A stretch of DNA of 64,000 bases from G963676655 sp963676655 (GCA_963676655.2 CAXXKX010000003.1:434001-498000); one strand, 5' to 3'; counted from the stretch's first letter, positions 52,272 through 62,277 are shown. Program-made: numbers and translations. Notes: a model not told the origin generated them from the sequence alone.

Positions 52272-53578
52272 TGTTGAACGCAGGCTTCGGCAGAACCGAT
52301 ATCACCCCGGAATTAGGAGTACGGCTTGGCGGTTACGGAGTAAAAGAACGTCCGGCGGAAGAAATCTTCGACCCTCTTCACGCAACCGCAATGGTGCTAC
52401 AGCAAAATGACGTAATCGCGGCAATCATCAACCTCGACTGGATTTGTATTGAAGAGGATATTGTTGCCCTTATCCGTTCGAAGATTGTTGAAAAAGTCGC
52501 GATTCCGGAACCTCATATAACCGTCTGCGGCACTCACAGCCATTCCGTCCCGAACACCCTTAATTTCTGGGGATGGGGCGAACGTGAACAAGCATATATT
52601 GACCGGACACTGCCGAAAATCGTGGAGGCGGTAAAACTCGCATACGAGAATCTGCAGCCGGCAACCGTCGGTTTCGCCACAACCCAAAGCCAGGTCGGAG
52701 TAAACCGGCGCAGTGTTTATCTGGAAGGGGACCTGAACATGATCGGCGATCCGGACGGACAATATGATCCGACAATGACCGTGGCGCATTTCAAAAATGA
52801 AAACGGCAGTACCGGCATTCTGGTCCACTATGGCGCTCACGGAACTGCGATGGGCTGCAACCGGCTGGTATCACGAGACTGGATGGGAGTAATGAAGGAC
52901 CGGATTGAATCACAATACAACGCTCCGGTCCTGTTTCTGAACGGCGCGATCGGCGATGTCGGCCCCCGAACCAACACTCTGCACAAAAACGGGCTCTCCG
53001 CCGGAACCGGCGATGGAATAGAGTCCGTCAGAGAAGTCGGCTATCGGGGTGCAACCGACGCAATCAGAGCCCTGCTCTCGATCAAAGAATGGCGTGAGCC
53101 CGAATTACAGTTAATTACCGAAACGATCACCATTCCCTACGCGCCGCTGGCTCCGCTGGAAACAGCCCGGGAAGAAATGGAAAAATGGAAATCCCGCAAA
53201 GACGAATGGGGCAGCTCGATGTGCGAATACATGCACAATAAAGCGGTCGTGGAAGCCCACGAACAGCCTTTATTGACAGGTCGGCCCTTCATACAGACAA
53301 TAACCATCCTCGGCCCGTTGGCAATTATTCCGATGCCCGGCGAAATGTTTTCCGGCATTTCCCTGCGGATTCGCCGGGACAGCCCTTATCAATACACCTT
53401 ATGCTCCAGTGTAAGTAACGGCTCACTGGCCTATCTACCTACCCGCGAGGCACGGCACCGCGGCGGCTACGAATGCTGGGTCGGCAAGGCCGCCGGGCCA
53501 TACCTGCTAGCGGAAAACGTGGATGACGCCCTGGTCAAACAGAACGTGGAACTTCTCCTGAAGTCTTCGGATAAGTGA
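52271..53578 (+). CDS. Neutral/alkaline ceramidase-like hydrolase
   Basis: 435 residues from the ATG that overlaps the previous stop. MLNAGFGRTDITPELGVRLG, ICVCGTHSHS-like segment TVCGTHSHSVPNTL (zinc His), VHYGAHGTAMGCNRLVSRDW and LFLNGAIGDVGPR are typical of the neutral ceramidase N-terminal family (PF04734). In PVC bacteria these proteins occur in glycan loci with no lipid context, and true ceramidase activity is doubtful. No signal peptide. Last gene of the operon, convergent with the DUF4432 gene three bases away. Confidence 0.8.
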   Translation: MLNAGFGRTDITPELGVRLGGYGVKERPAEEIFDPLHATAMVLQQNDVIAAIINLDWICIEEDIVALIRSKIVEKVAIPEPHITVCGTHSHSVPNTLNFWGWGEREQAYIDRTLPKIVEAVKLAYENLQPATVGFATTQSQVGVNRRSVYLEGDLNMIGDPDGQYDPTMTVAHFKNENGSTGILVHYGAHGTAMGCNRLVSRDWMGVMKDRIESQYNAPVLFLNGAIGDVGPRTNTLHKNGLSAGTGDGIESVREVGYRGATDAIRALLSIKEWREPELQLITETITIPYAPLAPLETAREEMEKWKSRKDEWGSSMCEYMHNKAVVEAHEQPLLTGRPFIQTITILGPLAIIPMPGEMFSGISLRIRRDSPYQYTLCSSVSNGSLAYLPTREARHRGGYECWVGKAAGPYLLAENVDDALVKQNVELLLKSSDK

Positions 53579-53580
53579 TA

Positions 53581-54624
53581 TTACAGTTCCGCAAATGAAA
53601 GCTTGATTTTAAAGGTGATTTCCTGTCCCGGCTCGATATACTGGATTTTACCGTCTTTCAAGTCCTGTTCGCGACCGGCGACGGAACAGTTTGTCGGCTC
53701 CAGGCCAAGGGCATAGTTACCTTCGCCCATCATTTTCCATTGCATCAACTGCGGCAGGGAGCTGGTATCCCAGGAAATTTTTGCCTTAATCCCGACAGCC
53801 GGATTCTTCAACGTCAATGAAGCATATCCGTCTTCGGTTGGCGGCACGCGATGAACGAAACATTGCTCCTGATAGCCTTTAACCGGGACTTCCAGGTTCT
53901 GCCAGCGGTCCAGTCCGGGAGCGGCGGTCTCATTACGGGGGGTAACTTCGTGAGGGACCGCCTCGATCACAGCATCGGGAGAAATAGCCGGATATCCGAA
54001 ATTGCAGTGATAAAGAATCTGCAGGACTTCCGGCGTCACACCTTCATTTGTAACCACATCGGTCAGATAGATCGTATTGTCCCCGAGGCAAGTCGATATT
54101 TCACGCCTTAATCGCAGGTTTTCTCCAAAAAGAGTTGCTTCCCGCAATACCCCGGACGCCTTGAGAATATATTTATCCCCCTGCCAGAATTTATCCACGC
54201 AAAGTGATTCGGCACTCTGATGACCGATGCGACCGTGCAGCCCCCATTCCGGTTCAAGAACCGCATCCGGATCTTTTCCCGGAGATCCGACATTGCGCAA
54301 GCCGCAGGTCGAAACCAGACCGCCCGGCCATGACCGCAGAAAACCGAAGTTAAAAGGTTCGAACTTCGCTCCGTTCACATATCCGGCGGCAGACCTTAGC
54401 GAAATCGGAATACCGTTAAAAAAAGTCTCGACAATATCCATGCCACGATCAGGAACAACATTAAAACTGAGCCCGGAACCATTGTTGAAATCGACGATTC
54501 TCATCCCGCGCCCGTTGCCGTCCTCCAATGAAGACAGCCGGCACGATGCAAGCTGATCCGGAGTCGCCGCGTATTTTCTGAGTTCTTCACGACTAATCGC
54601 ATAATACTTCTTTTTATCCTGCAT
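53581..54624 (-). CDS. DUF4432 family, aldose-1-epimerase-like sugar-binding protein
   Basis: 347 residues from the ATG at 54624 with GGGAGC before it; six codons longer in the open frame. Features: GMRIVDFNNGSGLSFNVVPD, RGMDIVETFFNG, LHGRIGHQSAE and LGLEPTNC, the DUF4432 (galactose-mutarotase-like) pattern. Members probably interconvert anomers or recognise unusual sugars. Its position facing the aminotransferase operon suggests the same substrate. Confidence 0.82.
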   Translation of the reverse strand: MQDKKKYYAISREELRKYAATPDQLASCRLSSLEDGNGRGMRIVDFNNGSGLSFNVVPDRGMDIVETFFNGIPISLRSAAGYVNGAKFEPFNFGFLRSWPGGLVSTCGLRNVGSPGKDPDAVLEPEWGLHGRIGHQSAESLCVDKFWQGDKYILKASGVLREATLFGENLRLRREISTCLGDNTIYLTDVVTNEGVTPEVLQILYHCNFGYPAISPDAVIEAVPHEVTPRNETAAPGLDRWQNLEVPVKGYQEQCFVHRVPPTEDGYASLTLKNPAVGIKAKISWDTSSLPQLMQWKMMGEGNYALGLEPTNCSVAGREQDLKDGKIQYIEPGQEITFKIKLSFAEL

Positions 54625-54804
54625 AGTAAGCTCCCAATGCATTATTCATATATAAACCGGAAACATAAATAGTATAGTCTGCTTTAATTTTTTTTAAAGT
54701 GTTATGGAATCAAAACCGATATTTTTTATCAATGACTTTTTATATCAACCATTCAGGAAAGCAAGTTGCAATTTAAATTACAAATATAAGATAAAGAGGT
54801 ATTC

Positions 54805-57354
54805 TTATACATTTTGGCAATAGGACTGGATTAGCTCAAGAATCTGATTTTGACGATACGGCTTTCCGACAAAAGCGTCAAAACCGGCTTGACTATAGCG
54901 CTGAGTTTTATCGGATAGCACATGAGCGGTCTGGGCGACATATTTTATATCTTTATCCGTAAATTTTTTCTTTAGCCAGGCAAGGCATTCAAAGCCATCC
55001 GCATCAGGCAGCGCAATATCGATCAAAACGATATCCGGAACAAAACCGTTTTCACACACCTGTTTCACCTCGGCAAAAGACTCTGCCATACGACAGACAT
55101 GAGCTGTTTTTTCAAATATCTTTTTGATATATTTCAGATTTACTATATCATCCTCAATTATCAGAATATTTGCACCTTCAGGCTCAGAACTTTCCTGACC
55201 GGAAAATATTTCCACGCATTCGTCCGGAATATATTCATGGCCTTCCGGCAAATCCTCCACCGGCACAGGCACAGTTACCACCGGAAATGTAAAAGAAAAA
55301 GTAGAACCAAGCCCAAACTCACTCTCAATTTTCAGTTTGCCTCCCAGTTTATCAAGAACCCTGGAAACAATTGTCAAACCCAAGCCGGTTCCGCCGTACT
55401 TGCGAGTGTTTGATAAGTCCGCCTGGGTAAAAGGTTCCAGAATTTTCTGAAGCATTTCGGCTGATATACCGATCCCGGTATCTACAATTTCGAAGTCGAG
55501 TTGATTCTCTCTAAAAGAAGCATTTACCGTCACTTGACCTTCTTCTGTGAACTTTACAGCATTCCCAATCAAATTAAACAGAATCTGTTTCAATTTTTTT
55601 GGATCTCCGTAAACATATTCAGGCAGTGTGTTTATGCCGACTTTTAAAATTGTCCGGTTTTGACTCGCCGGATAAGAGAACATATTCATACAGTCCTGAA
55701 TTACTTTCGATGGCGAAAACTGCTGATTCTCGATTGTAAAACTCCCGGCTTCAATACTTGATAATTCCAATATATCGTTAAGAATTTCAGTCAGAGAATT
55801 TCCGCAATTTTTTATAATGGATAAATATTCAATTAATTCACTGGTACAATCCGAAGGTTCCTGCTCTGTCAAGGTGTCCCTGATAATCTCGCTGAACCCC
55901 AGTATCCCATTCAACGGAGTTCTGATTTCATGCGACATCATAGCCAGGAATTCACTCTTGGCCTTACTTGCGGCGTTTGCCGTTTCAAGCGCATGCGAAA
56001 GCTCTTTCACATGGGTCATTCGCTCAAAAGCAATACCAATAGCCTGGGTGACCGACTCAACAAATTTTACAAAGTCCAGATTAACTTTATTTTTTTGATA
56101 ATAACTGAACTGGACCAACCCGACAATATCATCGTTCAAAAATATCGGGATCAGGGTAATTGATTCATATCCCTTTAGAGCACTTTTTTTATAACAGCCG
56201 CATAAGATTTCAAGACCGCCAAGTTCTGTTACCGAATTACAATAGAAACTGCCGTATGGGGTAAAGCTCTTCTTATCCTCAAAAGTTTTCCCGGAAAGAA
56301 CACAGCTGCAAATGCAATTCCATTGGCATGTCGGGTTATCGTCAGCCTTTAACTCAGTTACCTTTCCCGGTACACATAAGCCCTTGTATACTTCTTCTCC
56401 ATAAAAATCGGAGCCACTGGCATAGTAATAAGGAAATTTATCGTTTTCCTTAAGCCTTATGCCGACAAGATCAGCCCTGGAATATTCTCTGAACAAATCC
56501 ACCAGATTTCTGATACTTTCCTCCTGGGACGCAGAATGGTTCAGAATAGCAAGACAATCATTTGTCAAATTACGCCTTTGCTCCATTAATTTTTTTTCGG
56601 TGACATCTTTGATCAAAACAGCAAATTTATTTTGCGACGGAGAAAAAGCATAGACACTGAAATACTTGCCTAGCTCACAGGAATAATTCTCAAACTCTTT
56701 GGGTATTTGAGTTTTTGCCACTTCGCCATATTCACGGATCCAGTATTCCTCTGTATCCGGCATTACCTCCCTGACGGTTTTGCCAATAATATCCGCAGAC
56801 CTCAATCCGGTCAACTCCTCAAACTTGGGATTTACCTGTAAAAAAACATAATCGCAGGGAATACCATTCTCATCACAAATTATCTGATGAGAAGCACAAG
56901 CAACTGTCATATTATTAAAAAAAGCGGAGTAATTGTTTTTAATTTCAATCAGTTCATTGGTCAGACTTTTGCGTTTAATGCTGTACATAATAATCCGATT
57001 GAGGCTGTTAACATCAAAGACTCCTTTTACAAGGTAATCCTGAGCCCCGGCTTCGAGCGCTTCCGAAGCCAATTCATCGTCATCGGTTCCGGTAAGAACC
57101 ACAACCGTCAACTCCGGAAAGAGCTTCAGCACCGTCAAAAGGGAACCAATCCCCTGACTGTCGGGCAGCCCCAAATCCAGCATCACAATATCCAGATGAT
57201 TATTCTGAATATAATTGCACGCATCCGCCAATTTTTCTTCAACATGAATGTCAAAGGTGCTTATAGAATCCTCCAGACAGTCAATCAGCAAATCGACATC
57301 CCCGGGATTGTCGTCAACAATCAATAGATTCAGTTTTTTCATGAGACTGTTCAT
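54805..57354 (-). CDS. Hybrid sensor histidine kinase: REC-PAS-GAF-HisKA-HATPase-REC
   Basis: 849 residues, no membrane segment. REC at about 8-125 (LLIVDDNPGDVD), PAS at about 135-250, GAF at about 270-450 with a cysteine cluster (CQWNCICSCVL), HisKA at about 485-550 (MMSHEIRTPLNGILGFSE), HATPase at about 600-710 (QILFNLIGNAVKFTEEGQ, ADLSNTRKYGGTGLGLTI) and a second REC at about 735-845 (ILIIEDDIVN). A cytoplasmic phosphorelay node. It lies five bases after the response regulator gene on the same strand. Confidence 0.92.
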   Translation of the reverse strand: MNSLMKKLNLLIVDDNPGDVDLLIDCLEDSISTFDIHVEEKLADACNYIQNNHLDIVMLDLGLPDSQGIGSLLTVLKLFPELTVVVLTGTDDDELASEALEAGAQDYLVKGVFDVNSLNRIIMYSIKRKSLTNELIEIKNNYSAFFNNMTVACASHQIICDENGIPCDYVFLQVNPKFEELTGLRSADIIGKTVREVMPDTEEYWIREYGEVAKTQIPKEFENYSCELGKYFSVYAFSPSQNKFAVLIKDVTEKKLMEQRRNLTNDCLAILNHSASQEESIRNLVDLFREYSRADLVGIRLKENDKFPYYYASGSDFYGEEVYKGLCVPGKVTELKADDNPTCQWNCICSCVLSGKTFEDKKSFTPYGSFYCNSVTELGGLEILCGCYKKSALKGYESITLIPIFLNDDIVGLVQFSYYQKNKVNLDFVKFVESVTQAIGIAFERMTHVKELSHALETANAASKAKSEFLAMMSHEIRTPLNGILGFSEIIRDTLTEQEPSDCTSELIEYLSIIKNCGNSLTEILNDILELSSIEAGSFTIENQQFSPSKVIQDCMNMFSYPASQNRTILKVGINTLPEYVYGDPKKLKQILFNLIGNAVKFTEEGQVTVNASFRENQLDFEIVDTGIGISAEMLQKILEPFTQADLSNTRKYGGTGLGLTIVSRVLDKLGGKLKIESEFGLGSTFSFTFPVVTVPVPVEDLPEGHEYIPDECVEIFSGQESSEPEGANILIIEDDIVNLKYIKKIFEKTAHVCRMAESFAEVKQVCENGFVPDIVLIDIALPDADGFECLAWLKKKFTDKDIKYVAQTAHVLSDKTQRYSQAGFDAFVGKPYRQNQILELIQSYCQNV

Positions 57355-57359
57355 ATACT

Positions 57360-57800
57360 TTAACTTCTTTCACAATTCGGGTATTTCACAACCGTTAGCC
57401 AAAAATTGTCTATCGCATGAACAATCTTATCAAATCCCTGTAAATCCACCGGTTTATTAACATAAGCACTGGCGTGAAGATTGTATGAAGCCAATATATC
57501 TTCCTCTGCAATGGATGAAGTCAATACTACCACGGGGATATGCTTCAGGTCCGCATTATTTTTGATTTTGCACAAAATCTCCTGTCCACTTAATTTGGGA
57601 AGATTAAGGTCAAGAAAAATCAGATCCGGTTTCTGCGCATCAGCGTATTCTCCCTGTTTATTCAAATAATCTATCGCCTGAGCACCGTCTCTCACTACAT
57701 CAATATCACAAAGTATTTTGCTCGCCTCCATTGTTTCCAGCATTAAATCGATATCCGCCTCGTTGTCTTCCACTAACAGAATCCTTATTACTTCGTCCAT
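57360..57800 (-). CDS. Single-domain response regulator (Rcp1-like)
   Basis: 146 residues from the ATG at 57800, preceded by GAAGGAAAACG; the frame runs further upstream without a ribosome site and overlaps the kinase gene. ILLVEDNEADIDLMLE, PDLIFLDLNLPKLSGQE (phosphoacceptor Asp), VVVLTSSIAEED and VNKPVDLQGF mark a stand-alone REC domain of the type paired with phytochrome-like kinases. It probably takes phosphate from the kinase encoded just upstream. Confidence 0.92.
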   Translation of the reverse strand: MDEVIRILLVEDNEADIDLMLETMEASKILCDIDVVRDGAQAIDYLNKQGEYADAQKPDLIFLDLNLPKLSGQEILCKIKNNADLKHIPVVVLTSSIAEEDILASYNLHASAYVNKPVDLQGFDKIVHAIDNFWLTVVKYPNCERS

Positions 57801-57840
57801 GATTCGTTTTCCTTCGTTTAATTGCTGTTTATGAATAAAA

Positions 57841-59337
57841 TCAACGTTTCCGAACACTTAGAAGTGTGAAAATGAAGGCAGCTCCTTTTCCCTCTTCCGA
57901 CTCAACCCTTATCCTTCCGTTATGTCGCTCAATAATTTTTTTAACAATTGACAGCCCGATTCCGGAACCGGAATATTCGGTTCTACCATGCAAACGCTGG
58001 AATATTGTAAATATCCGCTCATGGTATTGCATGGCGATTCCAATCCCATTATCCTCAACTTTGAATTCCCAATAGAGATCTTTCTTTTGCGCGGAGATAG
58101 TTACTAAAGGCTTTTTCTCACTTCGGTATTTCAGCGCGTTTCCAATCAAATTTTGGAATACCTGGACCAACTGGTTTTCATCGCCGATCACTTCAGGCAT
58201 TTTTCCGACAGAAATCTCCGCCTCGCATTCAGTCACAGTTTCATTCATTATTTTTAGCGCCCTGTCCACAACATCCTGACAATCAACCTCAGTAAACGTT
58301 TTTCCCCGGGACCCAATACGAGAATAATCCAATAAATCATTGATCAAAACTTGCATTCTCTTTGCGCCGTCAACCGCGTAATTTATATATTTTTGTGCTT
58401 TTTCATCTAACCGGTCGCTATATTTCTTTGCAAGCAGTTGGGTATAGCTGGCAACCATTCTGAGCGGTTCCTGCAAATCATGCGAAGCAACATAAGCAAA
58501 CTGTTCAAGCTCGCTATTTGACTGCTGCAGTCTCAAGTTATGAAACTCAAGACCTAGTTCTATATTTTTCTGCATAGATATATCCATGCCGTAAATATTT
58601 ATCTCCTTGTCTTCGGCTATAGGAGAAAATACCAGCAAATAACTAACTTCCCCACTCTTAAACTCATGCCTTTGAGGTTGATCTCCGCTAAGAATCCTAT
58701 CATAATCAACCCCAAAAACATTTTGACGAAGAATATCATTGTCGATTTTTAAACTCTTGATCATATCCCGGCCACTGTTATTAATATAGAGAATCGTTCC
58801 TGAACGGTCAATTTTAATAACCGGATTGGGATTTTGGTCAGGAAAAGAATTTGAACGGGCAAGTTGATGCTTTAAATTTTTGATCTCACAGCCATCTTGT
58901 TCCAGACTTTCTCTTGCTTGAGCAAACGCAGTTATCTCTATTCCGAAAATATTGATACACCTGGCCTTGGGCAATGGAATAAAAATCAGAGAAAATACCG
59001 CATTCGGACACTCAATTTCCGTTCTATATTCCTGCTGCGAATGCAGGATATCATTGTAACTGGCTGTGAAGTTTTTTTCACTCAGAAAACCTTCCTGCAC
59101 AACCAGGTGTTTTAACAGCATTTTTCCACTTAAATTTTTGTAAGTGATTTTTCCTGCTTCATCTACCTGAATGACAGGATTTGGGTTTTCATCAAGAAGA
59201 GTTGTATACAGAGTTAATTTTTCGCTTACCTGATGGGATTCATCCAGGGCGTTATGCAAGTCAATAGTTTGAGTTTCAAGTATTTTCTCCAGTTGGGCAG
59301 AGTGTTCTAGAGATTCTTTTGTCAATTTACTTGCCAC
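57841..59337 (-). CDS. PAS-domain histidine kinase (phytochrome-kinase-like output)
   Basis: 498 residues, GTG start behind GGGAGG. An N-terminal coiled coil (about 1-45) leads to two PAS domains (VIQVDEAGKITYKNLSGKML; VIKIDRSGTILYINNSGRDM), then HisKA at about 285-350 (AYVASHDLQEPLRMVASYTQ) and HATPase at about 395-495 (FQNLIGNALKYRSEKKPL, YSGSGIGLSIVKKI). No membrane segment, no chromophore domain. It is the first of three signalling genes on the minus strand and divergent from the symporter fusion at 59846. Confidence 0.92.
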   Translation of the reverse strand: MASKLTKESLEHSAQLEKILETQTIDLHNALDESHQVSEKLTLYTTLLDENPNPVIQVDEAGKITYKNLSGKMLLKHLVVQEGFLSEKNFTASYNDILHSQQEYRTEIECPNAVFSLIFIPLPKARCINIFGIEITAFAQARESLEQDGCEIKNLKHQLARSNSFPDQNPNPVIKIDRSGTILYINNSGRDMIKSLKIDNDILRQNVFGVDYDRILSGDQPQRHEFKSGEVSYLLVFSPIAEDKEINIYGMDISMQKNIELGLEFHNLRLQQSNSELEQFAYVASHDLQEPLRMVASYTQLLAKKYSDRLDEKAQKYINYAVDGAKRMQVLINDLLDYSRIGSRGKTFTEVDCQDVVDRALKIMNETVTECEAEISVGKMPEVIGDENQLVQVFQNLIGNALKYRSEKKPLVTISAQKKDLYWEFKVEDNGIGIAMQYHERIFTIFQRLHGRTEYSGSGIGLSIVKKIIERHNGRIRVESEEGKGAAFIFTLLSVRKR

Positions 59338-59845
59338 TTGAAGGCCTCCCGAATATTAATAACATATCAACCTGAAACAATCACGTTTGAAAGAACTAAG
59401 ACAACTTAATGCAGGATAGAGAAAGCAATCTATAAAAAATTAATCAAAAAGCCCATAGCCGGCTCCTGTTTCGCTATATCAGGTTTTAAAGCCTCTATTA
59501 ATGAATATAATGCTCATAATTGCTTTGTCAAAAGGACATATTGCATATTGGTCTTTTTTTCTATTACAATTTATGGGTCCAAAAACCCAAAAACATCATT
59601 GAACGCTGTTTTTTACTCGCAGAACCTAATAACTTTTTAATTCAAACCCAAAATTTTCTGTAGCGTTTTATTTTGCTTTCCAACAATAAACATGCGTCCC
59701 TCCGCTCCAGTCGTTAAATAAAGAATTATAAATGTTTTCTCTGAAGCGGTATGTCCCTTGAAAAATTAATAATATTAGGCTATTTTGATATTCCATAATT
59801 TGGATTAACAACCAATACATACAGCAGGATTAAGGAATAGGGAAA
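59338..59845. other. Divergent regulatory interval
   Basis: 508 bases between the kinase and the symporter fusion, AT-rich, without a credible gene. A possible promoter for the symporter lies at 59758-59786. Nothing else distinct was seen. Confidence 0.4.
59758..59786 (+). promoter_or_regulatory. Candidate promoter of the symporter fusion gene
   Basis: TTGAAA (59758-59763), 17-base spacer, TATTTT (59781-59786), 59 bases ahead of the ATG at 59846. Moderate match in AT-rich DNA. Confidence 0.35.
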
Positions 59846-62086
59846 ATGTCAGAAAATACTAACAAAAAAAAGAAATGGTGGATGAAGCTCAGCCTTGGCA
59901 CTATGATTATTATCGGGGCGATACTGGGGGTTGTTACCGGCTTGTTTTTCGGAGAAGCATGCAGTTGGCTGGCAGTTGTCGGTCAGGTTTTTATCGGCCT
60001 CCTGCAGATGTGTGTATTGCCGTATATCCTTTTGTCACTGGTCTACGGCATCGGTTCGTTGAATTATTCCCAGGCAAAACTGCTTGCGCTAAAAGGGACC
60101 ATCTCCCTGTTCATTTTCTGGATTGCGGCTTTTGTTTTCATTTATTTTATGTCTTATTGCTTTCCAAGCTGGAAAAGTGCAAGTTTTTTCAGTTCGGGAA
60201 TGATCGCACCTCCTCCCGAAGTAAATTACATGGCAATTTATATTCCCTCCAACCCTTTCAGTTCGCTTTCCAATAACATGGTACCGGCGGTTACCCTGTT
60301 TGGAATATGCGTGGGAATCGCCTTAATCGGCATGGATAACAAAGACGCCTTGCTTGACGTGACCGGCGTTCTGGTTACCGCCATGGGCAATGTCACCAAC
60401 TCCATTGTAAAATTGACCCCGCTGGGAACCTTTGCTATCACCGCCAGTGTCGCTGGAACCATGACGCCGGAGGCATTTGGTCGTATGCAAGTATATATTA
60501 TATCGTATATCGCCATGTCTCTCCTGTTCACTTTTTGCGTAATTCCGCTTATTTGCATGATGTTGACTCCATTTAAGTACAAAGACATTCTGAAAATTTC
60601 AAAAGACGCCTTGATTACCGCATTCATGACCGGTAACTTATTCATTCTGCTGCCCATGATGACGAAAAACGTAAAAAAACTTTTTGCCGACTACGGCCTG
60701 CAGTGTGAAGATTCGGAAAGCATGCCGGGAATCATCATTCCGATCGCATATAATTTCCCCAATATCGGAAAACTTATGTCAATGTTTTTCATCGTTTTCG
60801 CGGCCTGGTATTGCGGAACTCCAATGACAAACGGTCAATACCCAGGTTTTCTTGTGTCTGGCTTGATGAGCCTGTTCGGCAGCTCTAACGTCGCTATCCC
60901 GTTTTTACTGGATATGATGCAGCTTCCCGCAGACCTGTTTGAACTTTATATGACCTCAGGCATCATTGTCGGGAAATTCGCCACAATGGTTGCATTCATC
61001 AACCTTTTCTGTTTGACCCTGATCTGCACGTTTTTCATGACGGCGTCAAAGCGGGAGATAATCAAACCACATCGCATCCTGATCGGTTTGCTGATTTGTG
61101 GCCTGGTAACTGCAGGCATTGTTCCGGCAACCAGAATAGGCCTGTCCAAATGTTTCTCACCAGACAAATCCCAGTTGATCCATTTAAAAACCATGAGATT
61201 GCAAAACCCCGTCAAATACTCCCTTTTGGATAAGCCCCCTGCCGGCAACCCTGGAATAAAGAACAGTTCACTTGATGCCATAAAAAAACGGAAATTACTT
61301 AGAGTTGGCTTTGCGCCTAATAAGATTCCCTTTTCCTATATTACCAAAATCAAAGATAAAGACACCGGAAAATTAATCAGTTTTCCAGCCGGTTACGATC
61401 TGGAAATGATGAACCTGCTGGCGACAGGTATGCATTGGCAACTTGAATTTATCCAGGTTGAGCAAAACAAAATGTTTGAAGCTTTGAACCGTGGCGTAAT
61501 TGATGTCGCGGTCGGCGGAATTGAGATATCCCTGCAAAAACTGGGAAAAGTTGATTTCACCAATAGCTATATGGAATTAAACATGTCTCTGGTCGTCAGA
61601 GATTACGATAAGAATAAATATCCCCCGGATAATGTCCTTCCAAGCCTGAAAAACACAAAACTGGCTCTTTTGCGCGGCAGTCGTTATATTCAAAAAATCA
61701 AAGATTCTTCTTCGGACATTCAAGTAGTAGAAATTGATGACTATCTCGATTTTTTCACTGGAAAGGTTGATGCTCAGGGGCTAATAATCAGTGCTGAGTC
61801 TGGGGTTGCCTGGACAATTCTCTTCCCGAACTATACGACTATCATTCCCAAACCGGTCATTCATCGTGATTTAGTGGGATATGCCGTTGCCAAAAACAAT
61901 TATAGCTTACTGACCTACTTGAACCTGTCATTGCAATTAGCCAAAATAAACGGTTATCAGGAAAAATTCTATGAATACTGGATTGAAGGCAAAAGCGAAA
62001 AAGCAAAAAAGCGCTGGAGCATCATGGATGAACTGCTTAAAATGAATAAGACAACCAGTTCAGTTTCAGTCGATAGTGAAAAATAA
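59846..62086 (+). CDS. Fusion: cation:dicarboxylate/amino-acid symporter + family 3 solute-binding domain
   Basis: 746 residues, ribosome site AAGGAA. Residues about 15-435 form a multi-helix membrane domain of the glutamate/dicarboxylate symporter family (VFIGLLQMCVLPYILLSLVY, LTPLGTFAITASVAGTM, late helix ending MTASKREI). Residues about 480-725 are a type 3 periplasmic binding domain: LLRVGFAPNKIPFSYI, GYDLEMMNLLATGM, MFEALNRGVIDVAVGGIEIS, KVDFTNSYMELNMSLVVRDY. The joining region passes one more helix (ILIGLLICGLVTAGIVP), placing the binding domain outside the membrane. The usual partners are separate systems, so the fusion is unusual. Divergent kinases suggest sensing as well as uptake. 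Confidence 0.85.
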   Translation: MSENTNKKKKWWMKLSLGTMIIIGAILGVVTGLFFGEACSWLAVVGQVFIGLLQMCVLPYILLSLVYGIGSLNYSQAKLLALKGTISLFIFWIAAFVFIYFMSYCFPSWKSASFFSSGMIAPPPEVNYMAIYIPSNPFSSLSNNMVPAVTLFGICVGIALIGMDNKDALLDVTGVLVTAMGNVTNSIVKLTPLGTFAITASVAGTMTPEAFGRMQVYIISYIAMSLLFTFCVIPLICMMLTPFKYKDILKISKDALITAFMTGNLFILLPMMTKNVKKLFADYGLQCEDSESMPGIIIPIAYNFPNIGKLMSMFFIVFAAWYCGTPMTNGQYPGFLVSGLMSLFGSSNVAIPFLLDMMQLPADLFELYMTSGIIVGKFATMVAFINLFCLTLICTFFMTASKREIIKPHRILIGLLICGLVTAGIVPATRIGLSKCFSPDKSQLIHLKTMRLQNPVKYSLLDKPPAGNPGIKNSSLDAIKKRKLLRVGFAPNKIPFSYITKIKDKDTGKLISFPAGYDLEMMNLLATGMHWQLEFIQVEQNKMFEALNRGVIDVAVGGIEISLQKLGKVDFTNSYMELNMSLVVRDYDKNKYPPDNVLPSLKNTKLALLRGSRYIQKIKDSSSDIQVVEIDDYLDFFTGKVDAQGLIISAESGVAWTILFPNYTTIIPKPVIHRDLVGYAVAKNNYSLLTYLNLSLQLAKINGYQEKFYEYWIEGKSEKAKKRWSIMDELLKMNKTTSSVSVDSEK

Positions 62087-62095
62087 AAGTTATCA

Positions 62096-62260
62096 GAGCT
62101 GATTTCAAAACTCCAGCTTGAGTATTATTTTTAGTGTTTTTAGCGAGAAAATTTAGTCTTTTGCGCGAATGAGCATACCCGCAGGGTATGTAATTGAGCC
62201 CAAATGCTAAATTTGCCGCTAAAAATCAAAAATATCTCGAAATAGTTTTGAAATTAGCTC
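62096..62260. repeat. 165-bp palindromic dispersed element, copy 2
   Basis: Terminal inverted repeats GAGCTGATTTCAAAACT and AGTTTTGAAATTAGCTC (16 of 17 complementary). It is the same length as copy 1 (2655-2819), in opposite orientation, 125/165 identical. It lies between the symporter stop and the end of the RAYT transposase gene. Confidence 0.8.
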
Positions 62261-62277
62261 ATCATACTAAAATTACT

